Part shown: piece after piece, positions 1 through 5,912 of the stretch
Numbering within the stretch: position 1 is the first letter of the stretch
Layout: every line of letters starts with the position of its first letter
Origin: Gemmatimonadota bacterium
GTDB lineage: Bacteria > Gemmatimonadota > Gemmatimonadetes > Gemmatimonadales > GWC2-71-9
Length of the DNA: 6,885 bases
Assembly: GCA_029884275.1 (NCBI GenBank)
Contig: JAOUIC010000091.1
Span: 1-6,885 of the forward strand
Reading direction: 5' to 3'
Translations under genes and position numbers: made by a program
The notes under the pieces: generated by a model
Told to the model about the DNA's origin: nothing
The model's database searches: none
The model's input: the letters and a program-made list of their open reading frames with translations, nothing else

Positions 1-804
1 AATTTTGGCGCCGTCTGGAGACCAGGCCGCACGTTGGTCAAGAGGTCCGTCCGTCAGCCTGGTCTGAGCGCTCCCATCCGTATTCATGAGGTAGATCGCC
101 AGGTAGCCGTCCCGGGCCGACGTGAAGGCGAGCTTGCTCCCGTCGGGTGACCACGCCGGCTCCCCCCAGACGTTGGCCGCGCTGTCCGTCAGCGCCTTCG
201 GAGCGCTCCCATCCGCGTTCATGACGTAGATCGCCAGGTAGCCGTCGCGGGACGACGTGAAGGCGAGCTGGCGGCCGTCGGGTGACCACGCCGGCTCGAC
301 GTCGACATCCTGATTATCCGTCAGCCGGGTCGGCGCGCTCCCGTCCGCCTTCATGACATAGATCTCGTAGTACAAGTAGTTCCCAGGTTGGTCGCGGTCG
401 GAGAAGAAGGCCAGCTTGCGGCCGTCTGGAGACCAGGCCGGGCCCATGTCCGTGCCGGGGCTGTTCGTCAGCCTCGTCTGGTCGCTCCCATCCGCCTTCA
501 TGAGATAGATCTCGTCGTTGCCGTCGCGGGTCGACGTGAAGGCGATCCGGCGGCCATCGGGTGACCACGCCGGCTCAATGTCGACAGCGGGGTTGTTCGT
601 CAGGCGGGTCTGCGCGCTCCCGTCCGCCTCCATGACATAAATCTCCCAGTTTCCGTCGCGGCCGGACTGGAACGCCAGCCGTGGCGGCTGCCGTGCGGGG
701 CCGGTTTTGTCCCCGTCACACGCCAGGCCGGCCAGCAGCGCAAGGGCGCTCGCCCCCGCTACGAGGGCGAGACCACGACGGTGGCGTGATTCGAAGATTC
801 TCAT
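1..804 (-). CDS. PD40/TolB-type beta-propeller lipoprotein (3' end beyond window)
   Basis: Open from the ATG at 804 to the window edge without a stop: 268 residues visible, C-terminus missing. Residues 1-29 form a lipoprotein-type leader: basic start (RHRR), a hydrophobic stretch, and AGLAC with the likely lipidated Cys29. The -3 residue is Gly, so the lipobox fits only relaxed rules. The rest is a series of PD40 (WD40-like) blades, each with the pattern DG..EIYVM.ADGS..RLT.....PAWSPDGR.IAF. WSPDG begins at residues 80, 124, 173, 218 and 261 (spacing 44, 49, 45, 43). The third blade carries about five extra residues (QPGNYLYYE region). Such blades form TolB-like propellers in exported proteins, which usually bind peptides, proteins or polysaccharide. 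No catalytic residue is visible, so the ligand is unknown. The ATG overlaps the stop of the upstream small lipoprotein (ATGA), suggesting translational coupling. The fold is secure; the role is not. Confidence 0.9.
   Translation of the reverse strand, partial: MRIFESRHRRGLALVAGASALALLAGLACDGDKTGPARQPPRLAFQSGRDGNWEIYVMEADGSAQTRLTNNPAVDIEPAWSPDGRRIAFTSTRDGNDEIYLMKADGSDQTRLTNSPGTDMGPAWSPDGRKLAFFSDRDQPGNYLYYEIYVMKADGSAPTRLTDNQDVDVEPAWSPDGRQLAFTSSRDGYLAIYVMNADGSAPKALTDSAANVWGEPAWSPDGSKLAFTSARDGYLAIYLMNTDGSAQTRLTDGPLDQRAAWSPDGAKI
83..269. repeat. Near-identical blade-coding repeat in the PD40 gene
   Basis: A 52-base stretch at 83-134 recurs at 218-269 with only three mismatches. The offset of 135 bases equals 45 codons, one propeller blade. 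Both copies encode the DGYLAIY(V/L)MN core, whereas the earlier blades have (W/D/Y)EIY. Looser copies of the same unit lie near 350-400, 490-550 and 630-670. I read this as recent internal duplication or gene conversion between the last two visible blades. Confidence 0.75.
801..804 (-). other. ATGA stop-start overlap coupling the two lipoprotein genes
   Basis: On the minus strand GTC ACA TGA ends the small lipoprotein, and the ATG inside the same four bases starts the propeller lipoprotein. Such 4-base overlaps usually mean translation is coupled, so the short upstream frame may set expression of the downstream gene even if its own protein is vestigial. Confidence 0.75.
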
Positions 805-1040
805 GTGACCCTCCCCCACGGCGGGTTGGTGCGGGCAAGCTCAGGCAGTTGGCCTCCATCACCGACCGCAATGGAGGTGAAGCTCGGACTGCCGGCCAGC
901 GCACCGGCCGCGGGACTCACACTGGTGATCTTGGGGAGAGCGGGTGCAGTCGGGTCGCTGCAGCCTGCGGGGAGCAGGCCGAGGAGCAGGGCACCGAGGA
1001 GGGGTTGTGCCCGGGAGAGGAGCCGTCTCGTGCGTCGCAT
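801..1040 (-). CDS. Small lipoprotein with an IPT/TIG-like start, possibly truncated
   Basis: 79 residues from the ATG at 1040. The leader is typical of a bacterial lipoprotein: MRRTRR, a Leu-rich core (LLGALLLGLL), then the lipobox PAGC with Cys27, followed by SDPTAP. Next comes PKITSVSPAAGALAG, which looks like the first strand and turn of an IPT/TIG (Ig-like) domain. Such a domain usually runs 80-90 residues. Here only about 28 more residues follow (SPSFTSIAVGDGG..., ending NPPWGRVT) before the TGA, so the domain is incomplete. The TGA shares bases with the ATG of the propeller gene (overlap 801-804). An in-frame ATG at 1082 would add 14 Gly/Arg-rich residues before the leader and has no ribosome site, so I prefer 1040. 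A G-rich stretch lies 12-20 bases upstream of 1040. It is either a decayed remnant of a larger IPT lipoprotein or a short anchor expressed with the propeller protein. The lipoprotein leader is well supported; a functional product is uncertain. Confidence 0.6.
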   Translation of the reverse strand: MRRTRRLLSRAQPLLGALLLGLLPAGCSDPTAPALPKITSVSPAAGALAGSPSFTSIAVGDGGQLPELARTNPPWGRVT

Positions 1041-1333
1041 GCGTCCCGTCCCGCCTCCCCTGCCCGGAGACCCTCCGTTCATCTGTCAGGCAGGGGAAAC
1101 CAATATGGGGATCGGTGCCGCGATGGCGCCAGCGTTACGGCAGGGCGTTCTGCGACTTGCGAGATCGGGATTGATGCAGGTGTTGACCCGGCGGTTCCGC
1201 CGACGGAGCGTTTCACTCGACCGCCTCAGGCAGAACGAGGCCACCTCGCGATGCTGGACTGGAGACCCGCCCTGAGACTACGTTCGGATCGTCCCAGCCG
1301 TGAGAACCTGACCGTTCAACCTGGAGCCTGCCC
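1041..1333. other. Divergent intergenic region with a short palindrome
   Basis: This stretch separates the minus-strand lipoprotein pair from the plus-strand K+ channel, so it should carry promoters for both. I found no convincing -35/-10 pair on either strand. A TTGACC at 1183-1188 has no -10 at the right distance. A perfect 14-bp palindrome at 1189-1202 (CGGCGG TT CCGCCG) could be a protein-binding site or a chance GC-rich hairpin. Reading frames across this part look like non-coding shadow (Arg/Pro/Gly-rich, no domain). Confidence 0.5.
1323..1326 (+). promoter_or_regulatory. Ribosome binding site deciding the GTG start of the K+ channel
   Basis: GGAG lies 7 bases before the GTG at 1334 and 10 before a second GTG at 1337. 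No ATG lies in frame until Met14, which is inside the first membrane helix, so a GTG start is needed to keep that helix whole. Confidence 0.6.
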
Positions 1334-1771
1334 GTGGTGAGGGAGCTGCTCTTCAGTGGGCTGCTGCTGGCGATGTCGGTGCTGATTCACGCCACGGTCC
1401 TGACCCAGCTGTTCCGTCGGAGTTCGCGCTGGCCGGCGCTGGCCAGTATCGGGTTCTTCTCCTCCACCTGGCAGATGATCAAGATCGCCTGGTGGATCAT
1501 CCTGGCTCACCTGGCCGAAGTCGTGGTGTGGGGATGCTTCTATGGCTGGAAGGGTATCTTCCCTGACTATACCACTGCCGCCTACTTCAGCATCGTCACC
1601 TACACCACCGTCGGGTACGGTGATGTGCTCGTCGGGGAGGAATGGCGGCTGCTCGCGGGCGTGGAGGCCCTGACCGGCCTCCTCATGTGCGGCTGGTCCG
1701 CCGGATTCTTCTTCTCGATGGTGAACCAGCGGGCCGTGGGCCAGACCGGGGAACCTCGGCGTCAGGGATAG
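1334..1771 (+). CDS. Small two-pore-domain-type K+ channel subunit
   Basis: 145 residues from a GTG start; GTG at 1337 is an equal alternative. The K+ selectivity filter TTVGYGD is intact at residues 91-97, preceded by the pore helix (AAYFSIVTY). Hydrophobic helices lie at about 5-26, 49-70 and 106-130, so the pore unit (helix, P-loop, helix; Ion_trans_2 family) has one additional N-terminal helix. The C-terminus is a short polar tail. There is no RCK/TrkA-N, cyclic-nucleotide or voltage-sensor domain, so any gating must come from the pore itself or a partner. It should form a tetramer in the inner membrane and pass K+ passively. The gene stands alone on the plus strand and converges with the VIT-like gene, its stop lying 40 bases from that gene's stop. 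The channel identity is secure; physiological role and regulation cannot be read from the sequence. Confidence 0.9.
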   Translation: MVRELLFSGLLLAMSVLIHATVLTQLFRRSSRWPALASIGFFSSTWQMIKIAWWIILAHLAEVVVWGCFYGWKGIFPDYTTAAYFSIVTYTTVGYGDVLVGEEWRLLAGVEALTGLLMCGWSAGFFFSMVNQRAVGQTGEPRRQG

Positions 1772-1811
1772 CGCCGGGCGGCATGGCCAGGGGAGCTTCG
1801 CGCGGCCGGCC
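1772..1811. other. Convergent gap with no clear terminator
   Basis: Forty GC-rich bases separate the K+ channel stop from the stop of the opposing VIT-like gene. There is a GGCCGGCC palindrome at 1804-1811 but no T-tract on either side, so I cannot support an intrinsic terminator. Transcripts from both sides may overlap here or end by Rho. Confidence 0.5.
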
Positions 1812-2495
1812 TCACCCCCCCAGCGCCATGGTGATCACCACCAGCACCACCCCCAGCACCACCATCACGCCACCGAGCAGCCAGGCGCGCAGGCCGCTCG
1901 CGCGTGCAAGGCCGGCGCCGCACACGAACAGCATCGCCACCGCGACCCCGTTCGAGACGCGGAGCGCCACTCCGGCATCCTGGATCAGCATGAACGGAAT
2001 CGCCACGGGAAAGGTCGCCAGGAAGACCAGCAGCCCCGCCATGCATGCCTCGCGCAGGTCCGCCGTGTGGAGCAGGGCAATCTGCTGCACCGGCGGCAGG
2101 GCGCGGAGTCGCCTGACGAGGTTGGTCACCCCCGCATCGTCCATGACTTCCTCGAGACCCTCCGGCAGCGCCCGGCGCACCCAGTGCCCCGCCCGGGACT
2201 CGTCAGCCGTTCGCTGTACCGCCTGCACCAGGGTCCGCCGCCGGGCGCGGGCCACCACCGCGGTGATGGCGTACATCACCGTATCCACCAGCCCCCAGGC
2301 CAGGTTGCAGCCCAGCGCGCCGACCAGCATCTCGTGGACATCCGACTGGCCGCTGGTCGCGACGCTGAGCGACCCGGTGAAGGTCAGCGCCATGATCAGT
2401 CCGAAGATGATCTCCGACGACCGGTCCACCGGATCGAGGAGGCCCTTGTTGCGTTCCAGCAGATTGTTGACGGCAACCTCGGGGTCGCTGGCCAT
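1812..2495 (-). CDS. VIT/CCC1-like five-helix membrane protein
   Basis: 227 residues. Helices fall at about 29-47, 56-82, 151-171, 178-199 and 203-226, with a charged cytoplasmic segment (83-148) between helices 2 and 3. This matches the layout of the VIT1/CCC1 family (Fe2+/Mn2+ transporters exchanging metal for protons), where the segment between helices 2 and 3 binds metal. Here that segment is rich in Arg, Glu and Asp (EGLEEVMDDAG at 112-122) but lacks the dense Glu/Met metal cluster of plant VIT1. The first helix keeps a FGL...TGSLS(V)A pattern, while the usual Asp-Gly before it is replaced by SSE. Metal transport is therefore plausible but unproved. AAGGA (minus strand, 2506-2510) lies 10 bases before the ATG and supports the start. 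The gene follows the Ca2+/H+ antiporter by 39 bases on the same strand, so the two are probably co-transcribed. It could equally be an uncharacterised VIT-related family with another substrate. Confidence 0.75.
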   Translation of the reverse strand: MASDPEVAVNNLLERNKGLLDPVDRSSEIIFGLIMALTFTGSLSVATSGQSDVHEMLVGALGCNLAWGLVDTVMYAITAVVARARRRTLVQAVQRTADESRAGHWVRRALPEGLEEVMDDAGVTNLVRRLRALPPVQQIALLHTADLREACMAGLLVFLATFPVAIPFMLIQDAGVALRVSNGVAVAMLFVCGAGLARASGLRAWLLGGVMVVLGVVLVVITMALGG

Positions 2496-2534
2496 CGGCT
2501 GTCATTCCTTTCCGGCGGAGAGAGACCCTCCCGC

Positions 2535-3605
2535 TCACCCGACCGGGATGAGGTAGATGGTCGTGGCGAGGATGAGGTACAGCGTGAGCAGCTGGACCCC
2601 CTTGAACCAGGTCGCGCGGCCGTCGCCGGCGGTCACGGCGATGACAAGCGCGCCGAGGAAGAGCGCGAGGATCTCGAGCCGCGAGAACGCCAGCGCCATG
2701 GGAGCCGGCCCATAGAACAGGCTCACCAGGGCCAGAAAGGGTGTCACGAACAGCGCGATCTGGATCGAGCTTCCCATCGCGATGCCCACGGCGAGGTCCG
2801 GCTTGTTGGCACGGCCCATGGTGATCGCCGACCCCGTCTCCGCGGCCCCGCCGATCAGCGCCAGCAGCACCATGCCGAGGAAGAGCGGGGACATGCCGAG
2901 GGCGTGGCCGGTCGCTTCCGCGGCACCCACCAGGATCTCGCTCATCCACGCCGCGCCGACCGATGCCGCCACCAGCCAGACTCCCGCCTTCACCAGACTC
3001 GACTCATGTGCCTCGTGCTCCTCGGCACTCGCGCTCGCGGCGAAGAAATCGGGATGGGTCCGGAGCATGAACAGGAGGTAGCACACGTAGGTCCCCAGCA
3101 GGATGGACGCAGTCACCACGTCGACCGATCGACCGATCCCCGACAGGTCTTCCCCAATGAAGCGGTGGAAGGCCGCCGGAATCGCCATTGTGATCGAGGC
3201 GAGCACCAGCATGCTGGCGTAGGTCCTGGCCCCCGACGGGTTGTATTCCTGCACATGGTTCCGGAGACCGCCGAGCAGGAAGGCCATCCCCTGTCCGAAG
3301 AGTATGTTGCCGAGGATCGCGCCGATCAGCGAGGCGCGGACCATGTCCACCAGGCCGGCCTTGAGCGCCACCAGCGCGATGATCATTTCGGGAAGGTTGC
3401 CGAAGGTCGCGTTGAGCAGGCCGCCGGCGGCGGGGCCGAGACGCTCCGCGATCTGCTCGGTGCTCTTCACGATCAGAGCGGCAAGCGGTATGATGGCCAT
3501 TCCCGCGGCGAAGAAGACCATCGCGGCCGGGCTCTCGGCGCGATCCAGCACGACGGCAACGGGCAGAAACACCAGGAGCCAGTTCATACTGGGGCGGAGA
3601 CGCAT
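2535..3605 (-). CDS. Ca2+/H+ antiporter, CAX branch of the CaCA superfamily
   Basis: 356 residues, the usual size for bacterial CAX proteins, with about ten to eleven hydrophobic helices. The first signature repeat is LLNATFGNLPEMIIAL (GNxxE at 69-73), where the Asn and Glu bind Ca2+. The second repeat is IGGAAETGSAITM, with GGAAE at 252-256 in place of the usual GNAAE, followed by the typical DLAVGIAMGSSIQIALFVTP (270-289) and a C-terminal GVQLLTLYLILA. A short acidic/His linker (EEHEAHE, 195-201) joins the two halves, as in other CAX proteins. It should export Ca2+ (or another divalent cation) from the cytoplasm using the proton gradient. ATG 3605 has a GGGGGA ribosome site six bases upstream; the ATG at 3587 has none. 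The open frame continues upstream to 4073, but only as antisense of the hydrolase gene. It is the first gene of a pair with the VIT-like protein. The N-to-G change in the second motif is the one oddity and may affect ion choice. Confidence 0.9.
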   Translation of the reverse strand: MRLRPSMNWLLVFLPVAVVLDRAESPAAMVFFAAGMAIIPLAALIVKSTEQIAERLGPAAGGLLNATFGNLPEMIIALVALKAGLVDMVRASLIGAILGNILFGQGMAFLLGGLRNHVQEYNPSGARTYASMLVLASITMAIPAAFHRFIGEDLSGIGRSVDVVTASILLGTYVCYLLFMLRTHPDFFAASASAEEHEAHESSLVKAGVWLVAASVGAAWMSEILVGAAEATGHALGMSPLFLGMVLLALIGGAAETGSAITMGRANKPDLAVGIAMGSSIQIALFVTPFLALVSLFYGPAPMALAFSRLEILALFLGALVIAVTAGDGRATWFKGVQLLTLYLILATTIYLIPVG

Positions 3606-3816
3606 GGGCGATCCCCCGCTTGACGGCGTATGTGGGTGGCAGGTGGAAGAGGACGGCCTCGCCAAGATACCTGCTGCCCGAGAAGGCCGCCAGCAAACCG
3701 GGCCGGGCTCTGGCGTCCGCTGTCGACACCTTCCATTTTCACTTCGTGAGCGAATTCCCCAGCCATCACGCCACCCGAGTGGGTCGCCAGCCGGTTTCCG
3801 ACGCTGGATCCACGGC
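3606..3816. other. Divergent intergenic region, antiporter and NAPE-PLD-like gene
   Basis: These 211 bases separate two genes transcribed away from each other and should hold both promoters. I could not identify a convincing -35/-10 pair on either strand: TTGACG at 3620-3625 has no matching -10 on the plus strand. The stretch around 3740-3755 is the least GC-rich part. Reading frames here lack any conserved motif and I regard them as non-coding. Confidence 0.5.
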
Positions 3817-4866
3817 GTGACCCGCCCCGCCCACCACCACCCCGCCGGCGGTTTCCGGAATCCGTGGCCCAACACCGAGCCACCGGGATTCGGCTCGCTG
3901 CTCAAGTGGTGGCTCGAACGCCGCACTTCCCGCCGCCCGGCGCGGGATCCGCGGCGCGAGATCGTGCCGCCCCGGGTGCCACAGTTCCGGCTCGCGCCGC
4001 CCGACGGACTCGCCATCACCTGGCTGGGCCACTCCACCCTGCTGGTCGAAAGCGGCGCGGCAACCGTGCTCACCGATCCGGTGTTCGGCGATTACGCCTC
4101 GCCGATCGCGCTCAACCCGCTCCGCCGCTGGACTCGCATCCCAGTCGCTCTCGAGGAGTTGCCACGCCTCGACATGGTGCTGATCTCGCACAGCCACTAC
4201 GACCACCTCGACGCTGGCACAGTACGCCGCCTCGCGGCGCTGCAGCCACGCGCGGTCTGGGTCTGCCCACTGGGACTGGGCCCGCTGCTCAGGGAATTCG
4301 GGGCCAGGACCGTCGAGGAAATCGACTGGTGGGTTCGGCTGGGGGCTGGCCGCGTCTGGGTGACGGCCACACCGGCTCAGCATTTCTCGGCCCGCGGTCC
4401 CCGCGACCGCAATCAGTCCCTCTGGTGCGGCTACTCCATCGAGCTCGGCGCGCGCAAGGTCTACTTCGCTGGCGACACCGGCTACCATCCCGACTTCCGG
4501 CTCATTGGCGAGAAGCTCGGGCCCTTCGACGCGATGCTGCTTCCCATCGGCGCCTACGAGCCGCGCTGGTTCATGCGGACCATGCACATGAACCCCGAAG
4601 AGGCGGTCCGCGCGGCCATCGCACTCCACGAAGGCGCCGCCGACGCGGCGGACGAGGACCTCGCCCCGCCGCCGTTCCCCGCCGTCGTCCCCATCCACTG
4701 GGGCACCTTCAAGCTCACCGACGAACCGATGGATGAGCCGCCGCGGAGAGCCGCAGAGGCCTGGAGACTGGCCGGTCTGCCCGAAGACCGCTTCTGGCTC
4801 CTCGCCCCCGGTGAGAGCCGCACCGACAGCAACGGCCTCGCGCCGGAACCCTCCCCAGCCAGCTAG
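3817..4866 (+). CDS. NAPE-PLD-like metallo-beta-lactamase-fold hydrolase
   Basis: 349 residues from GTG 3817, the only in-frame start close before the conserved FRNPWP segment (13-18). Its ribosome site is weak, so the start is moderate. The metal-binding set is complete: HSHYDH at 125-130, His189 (PAQH), Asp220 (AGDTGYH) and His294 (PIHWGTF). Several stretches match the eukaryotic N-acylphosphatidylethanolamine phospholipase D as I know it: FRNPWP, TWLGHST, LTDP(V)F, VLISHSHYDHLD, GDTGY, PIGAYEPRWFM, HWGTF. The zinc ligands align one to one with those of the human enzyme (H185, H187, D189, H190, H253, D284, H343). That enzyme cleaves NAPE to N-acylethanolamine and phosphatidic acid. Here I infer a di-zinc phosphodiesterase that may act on phospholipids. 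No signal peptide is seen, so it should be cytoplasmic or membrane-peripheral. An acidic, Pro-rich insertion (about 273-288) precedes the last ligand. It is divergent from the antiporter and followed by an independent promoter. The fold is certain, the substrate inferred. Confidence 0.88.
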   Translation: MTRPAHHHPAGGFRNPWPNTEPPGFGSLLKWWLERRTSRRPARDPRREIVPPRVPQFRLAPPDGLAITWLGHSTLLVESGAATVLTDPVFGDYASPIALNPLRRWTRIPVALEELPRLDMVLISHSHYDHLDAGTVRRLAALQPRAVWVCPLGLGPLLREFGARTVEEIDWWVRLGAGRVWVTATPAQHFSARGPRDRNQSLWCGYSIELGARKVYFAGDTGYHPDFRLIGEKLGPFDAMLLPIGAYEPRWFMRTMHMNPEEAVRAAIALHEGAADAADEDLAPPPFPAVVPIHWGTFKLTDEPMDEPPRRAAEAWRLAGLPEDRFWLLAPGESRTDSNGLAPEPSPAS

Positions 4867-4896
4867 CACGTCAGGTCGCCCACCCCAAACCGGCCA

Positions 4897-4912
4897 AACC
4901 CCGAGCGGGGTT
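4897..4912 (+). other. Perfect short hairpin touching the -35 box
   Basis: AACCCC-GAGC-GGGGTT forms a six-bp stem with a four-base loop. It sits 30 bases after the hydrolase stop, and its right arm provides the TT of the TTGACA box of the next promoter. It has no T-run after it, so it is a poor intrinsic terminator. It may weakly end hydrolase transcripts, serve as a binding site, or be chance. Confidence 0.5.
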
Positions 4913-4939
4913 GACACAGGGCCAGAATGATCGTATTAT
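4911..4939 (+). promoter_or_regulatory. Near-consensus sigma70-type promoter of the regulator-ahcY unit
   Basis: TTGACA (4911-4916) and TATTAT (4934-4939) are separated by exactly 17 bases. The -35 is a perfect match and the -10 differs by one base from consensus. Transcription should begin near 4945-4948, giving a leader of only about 26-29 bases before the ATG at 4974. That is too short for a riboswitch, so control is more likely by a DNA-binding protein. Confidence 0.82.
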
Positions 4940-4958
4940 CCGGATACCTAGATGGATA
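4937..4958 (+). promoter_or_regulatory. Candidate operator: TATCCGGATA palindrome plus a further GGATA half-site
   Basis: TATCCGGATA (4937-4946) is a perfect 10-bp palindrome overlapping the last three bases of the -10 and the expected start site. A second GGATA at 4954-4958 lies 12 bases downstream of the first GGATA (4942-4946) and forms an inverted pair with TATCC (4937-4941). ArsR-family repressors bind such short AT-edged inverted repeats over their own promoters. The natural ligand is the adjacent ArsR-type fusion, which would then repress itself and ahcY. The site is seen; its binding protein is inferred. Confidence 0.55.
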
Positions 4959-4973
4959 TGACTGGGGGGGTGA

Positions 4974-5912
4974 ATGAGCGAATTGGTCGTCGCACGGCTG
5001 CAGTCGCTGGCCGATACCACCCGGAACCGGATCCTCCTGGTGCTCGAAGACCAGGAACTCACGGTTGGGGAGCTGTGCGACGTGCTGCGCCTGCCCCAGT
5101 CCACCACCAGCCGGCACCTCAAGATCCTGTCGGACGAGGGCTGGATCGCATCACGGAGCGAGGGCGCGAGTCGCTACTACCGGATGCCGGTCGGCGACCT
5201 CGATCCCGGGGCGCGGCGTCTCTGGCAGGCCGTCCGGGACGAGGCTGGCAGTTCCCCCGACGCGGTGCGCGACGCCGAGCGGCTCCGGTCGGTTCTGGCC
5301 GACCGCCGGTCCAAGGCCGAGGCCTTCTTCGCCACCGCGGCCGGCCAGTGGGATCGGCTGCGGCTGGAGCTGTTCGGCGCACGGAGCGAGCTCCTCCCAA
5401 TGCTGGGATTGCTGGATCCCGCGTGGACGGTGGCTGACCTGGGCTGTGGAACCGGTCACCTCGCGCACCTGGTGGCGCCGTTCGTGAACCGGGTGATCGC
5501 GGTGGACGCCTCAGCTGCGATGCTGAGGGCGGCGAGGACCCGGCTGGGTCACCTGGCCAACGTCGAGCTCCGCCGGGGCGAACTGGAGGACCTGCCCATC
5601 GAGGCGGCGAGCGTGGATGTCGCCATCCTCGCGCTGGTCCTGCCGTACATGGCGGAACCAGGCCAGGCGGTCGCAGCGGCGGCGAAGACACTCAGGGCGG
5701 GCGGCAGGCTGCTCGTCACCGACCTGATGCCGCACGAGCGGTCGGAGTACCGCCAGACGCTGGGACACCTGTGGCAGGGATTCAGCGAGGCGCAGGTCAG
5801 CGAGTGGATGACGGCCGCCGGACTCAGCGGTCTCCGGTACCACCGGCTTCCGCTCGGCACCGATACGAAGGGCACGGCGCTGTTCACCGCGTCGGGGACG
5901 GTAGGACGGTAG
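4974..5912 (+). CDS. ArsR-type regulator fused to a SAM-dependent methyltransferase domain
   Basis: 312 residues. Residues 5-75 form an ArsR-type winged helix: LADTTRNRILLVL, then VGELCDVL, then the recognition helix QSTTSRHLKIL (42-52) and wing. The only cysteines are Cys35 and Cys158, so the paired-Cys metal site of classic ArsR (ELCxCD) is absent and the signal is not a thiolate-bound metal. Residues about 115-310 are a class I Rossmann methyltransferase: motif I VADLGCGTGHLA (153-164), the acidic ribose-binding Asp178 in AVDASAAML, a GELEDLPI segment (202-209), and a motif IV-like VLPYM where relatives as I recall them often have H in place of P. The fold probably binds SAM or SAH. Such fusions next to ahcY resemble SahR, the ArsR-family SAH-responsive regulator reported in Proteobacteria. 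I infer an SAH/SAM-sensing repressor of this operon, though true methyltransferase activity is not excluded. A G-tract (4964-4970) serves as ribosome site. The stop lies in an 8-bp tandem repeat. Confidence 0.9.
   Translation: MSELVVARLQSLADTTRNRILLVLEDQELTVGELCDVLRLPQSTTSRHLKILSDEGWIASRSEGASRYYRMPVGDLDPGARRLWQAVRDEAGSSPDAVRDAERLRSVLADRRSKAEAFFATAAGQWDRLRLELFGARSELLPMLGLLDPAWTVADLGCGTGHLAHLVAPFVNRVIAVDASAAMLRAARTRLGHLANVELRRGELEDLPIEAASVDVAILALVLPYMAEPGQAVAAAAKTLRAGGRLLVTDLMPHERSEYRQTLGHLWQGFSEAQVSEWMTAAGLSGLRYHRLPLGTDTKGTALFTASGTVGR

Noticed and set aside
1183..1210. Promoter starting at TTGACC for the K+ channel
   Set aside because: No -10-like hexamer lies 16-18 bases downstream; the region there is GC-rich and contains a hairpin instead.
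681..1340. 219-residue plus-strand open frame
   Set aside because: Antisense to the two lipoprotein genes, low-complexity Arg/Gly/Pro composition, no domain or leader. A shadow frame of high-GC DNA.
1829..1838. GGTGATCACC perfect palindrome
   Set aside because: Lies inside the VIT-like coding region over a Val/Ile-rich helix. A codon-use coincidence is the simpler explanation.
1642..3623. Long plus-strand open frames over the VIT-like and antiporter genes (1642-2556, 2067-3623)
   Set aside because: The opposite strand encodes proteins with clear membrane helices and family motifs. These frames are Arg/His/Gln-rich with no hydrophobic core.
3241..3816. N-terminal extension of the hydrolase to an ATG at 3241
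   Set aside because: It would run antisense through the antiporter gene. Similarity to NAPE-PLD begins only at about residue 13 from GTG 3817.
3606..4073. N-terminal extension of the antiporter to an ATG at 4073
   Set aside because: The extra 156 residues are antisense to the hydrolase, have no helix or motif, and would make the protein far longer than its family. ATG 3605 has a ribosome site.
3766..4917. 383-residue minus-strand open frame
   Set aside because: Fully antisense to the hydrolase, which has all catalytic residues. The frame has no recognisable domain.
4964..4970. Seven-G run before the regulator start as a phase-variable tract
   Set aside because: It lies in the ribosome-site region and not in a coding frame, and seven bases is short. 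It more likely acts as a Shine-Dalgarno sequence.
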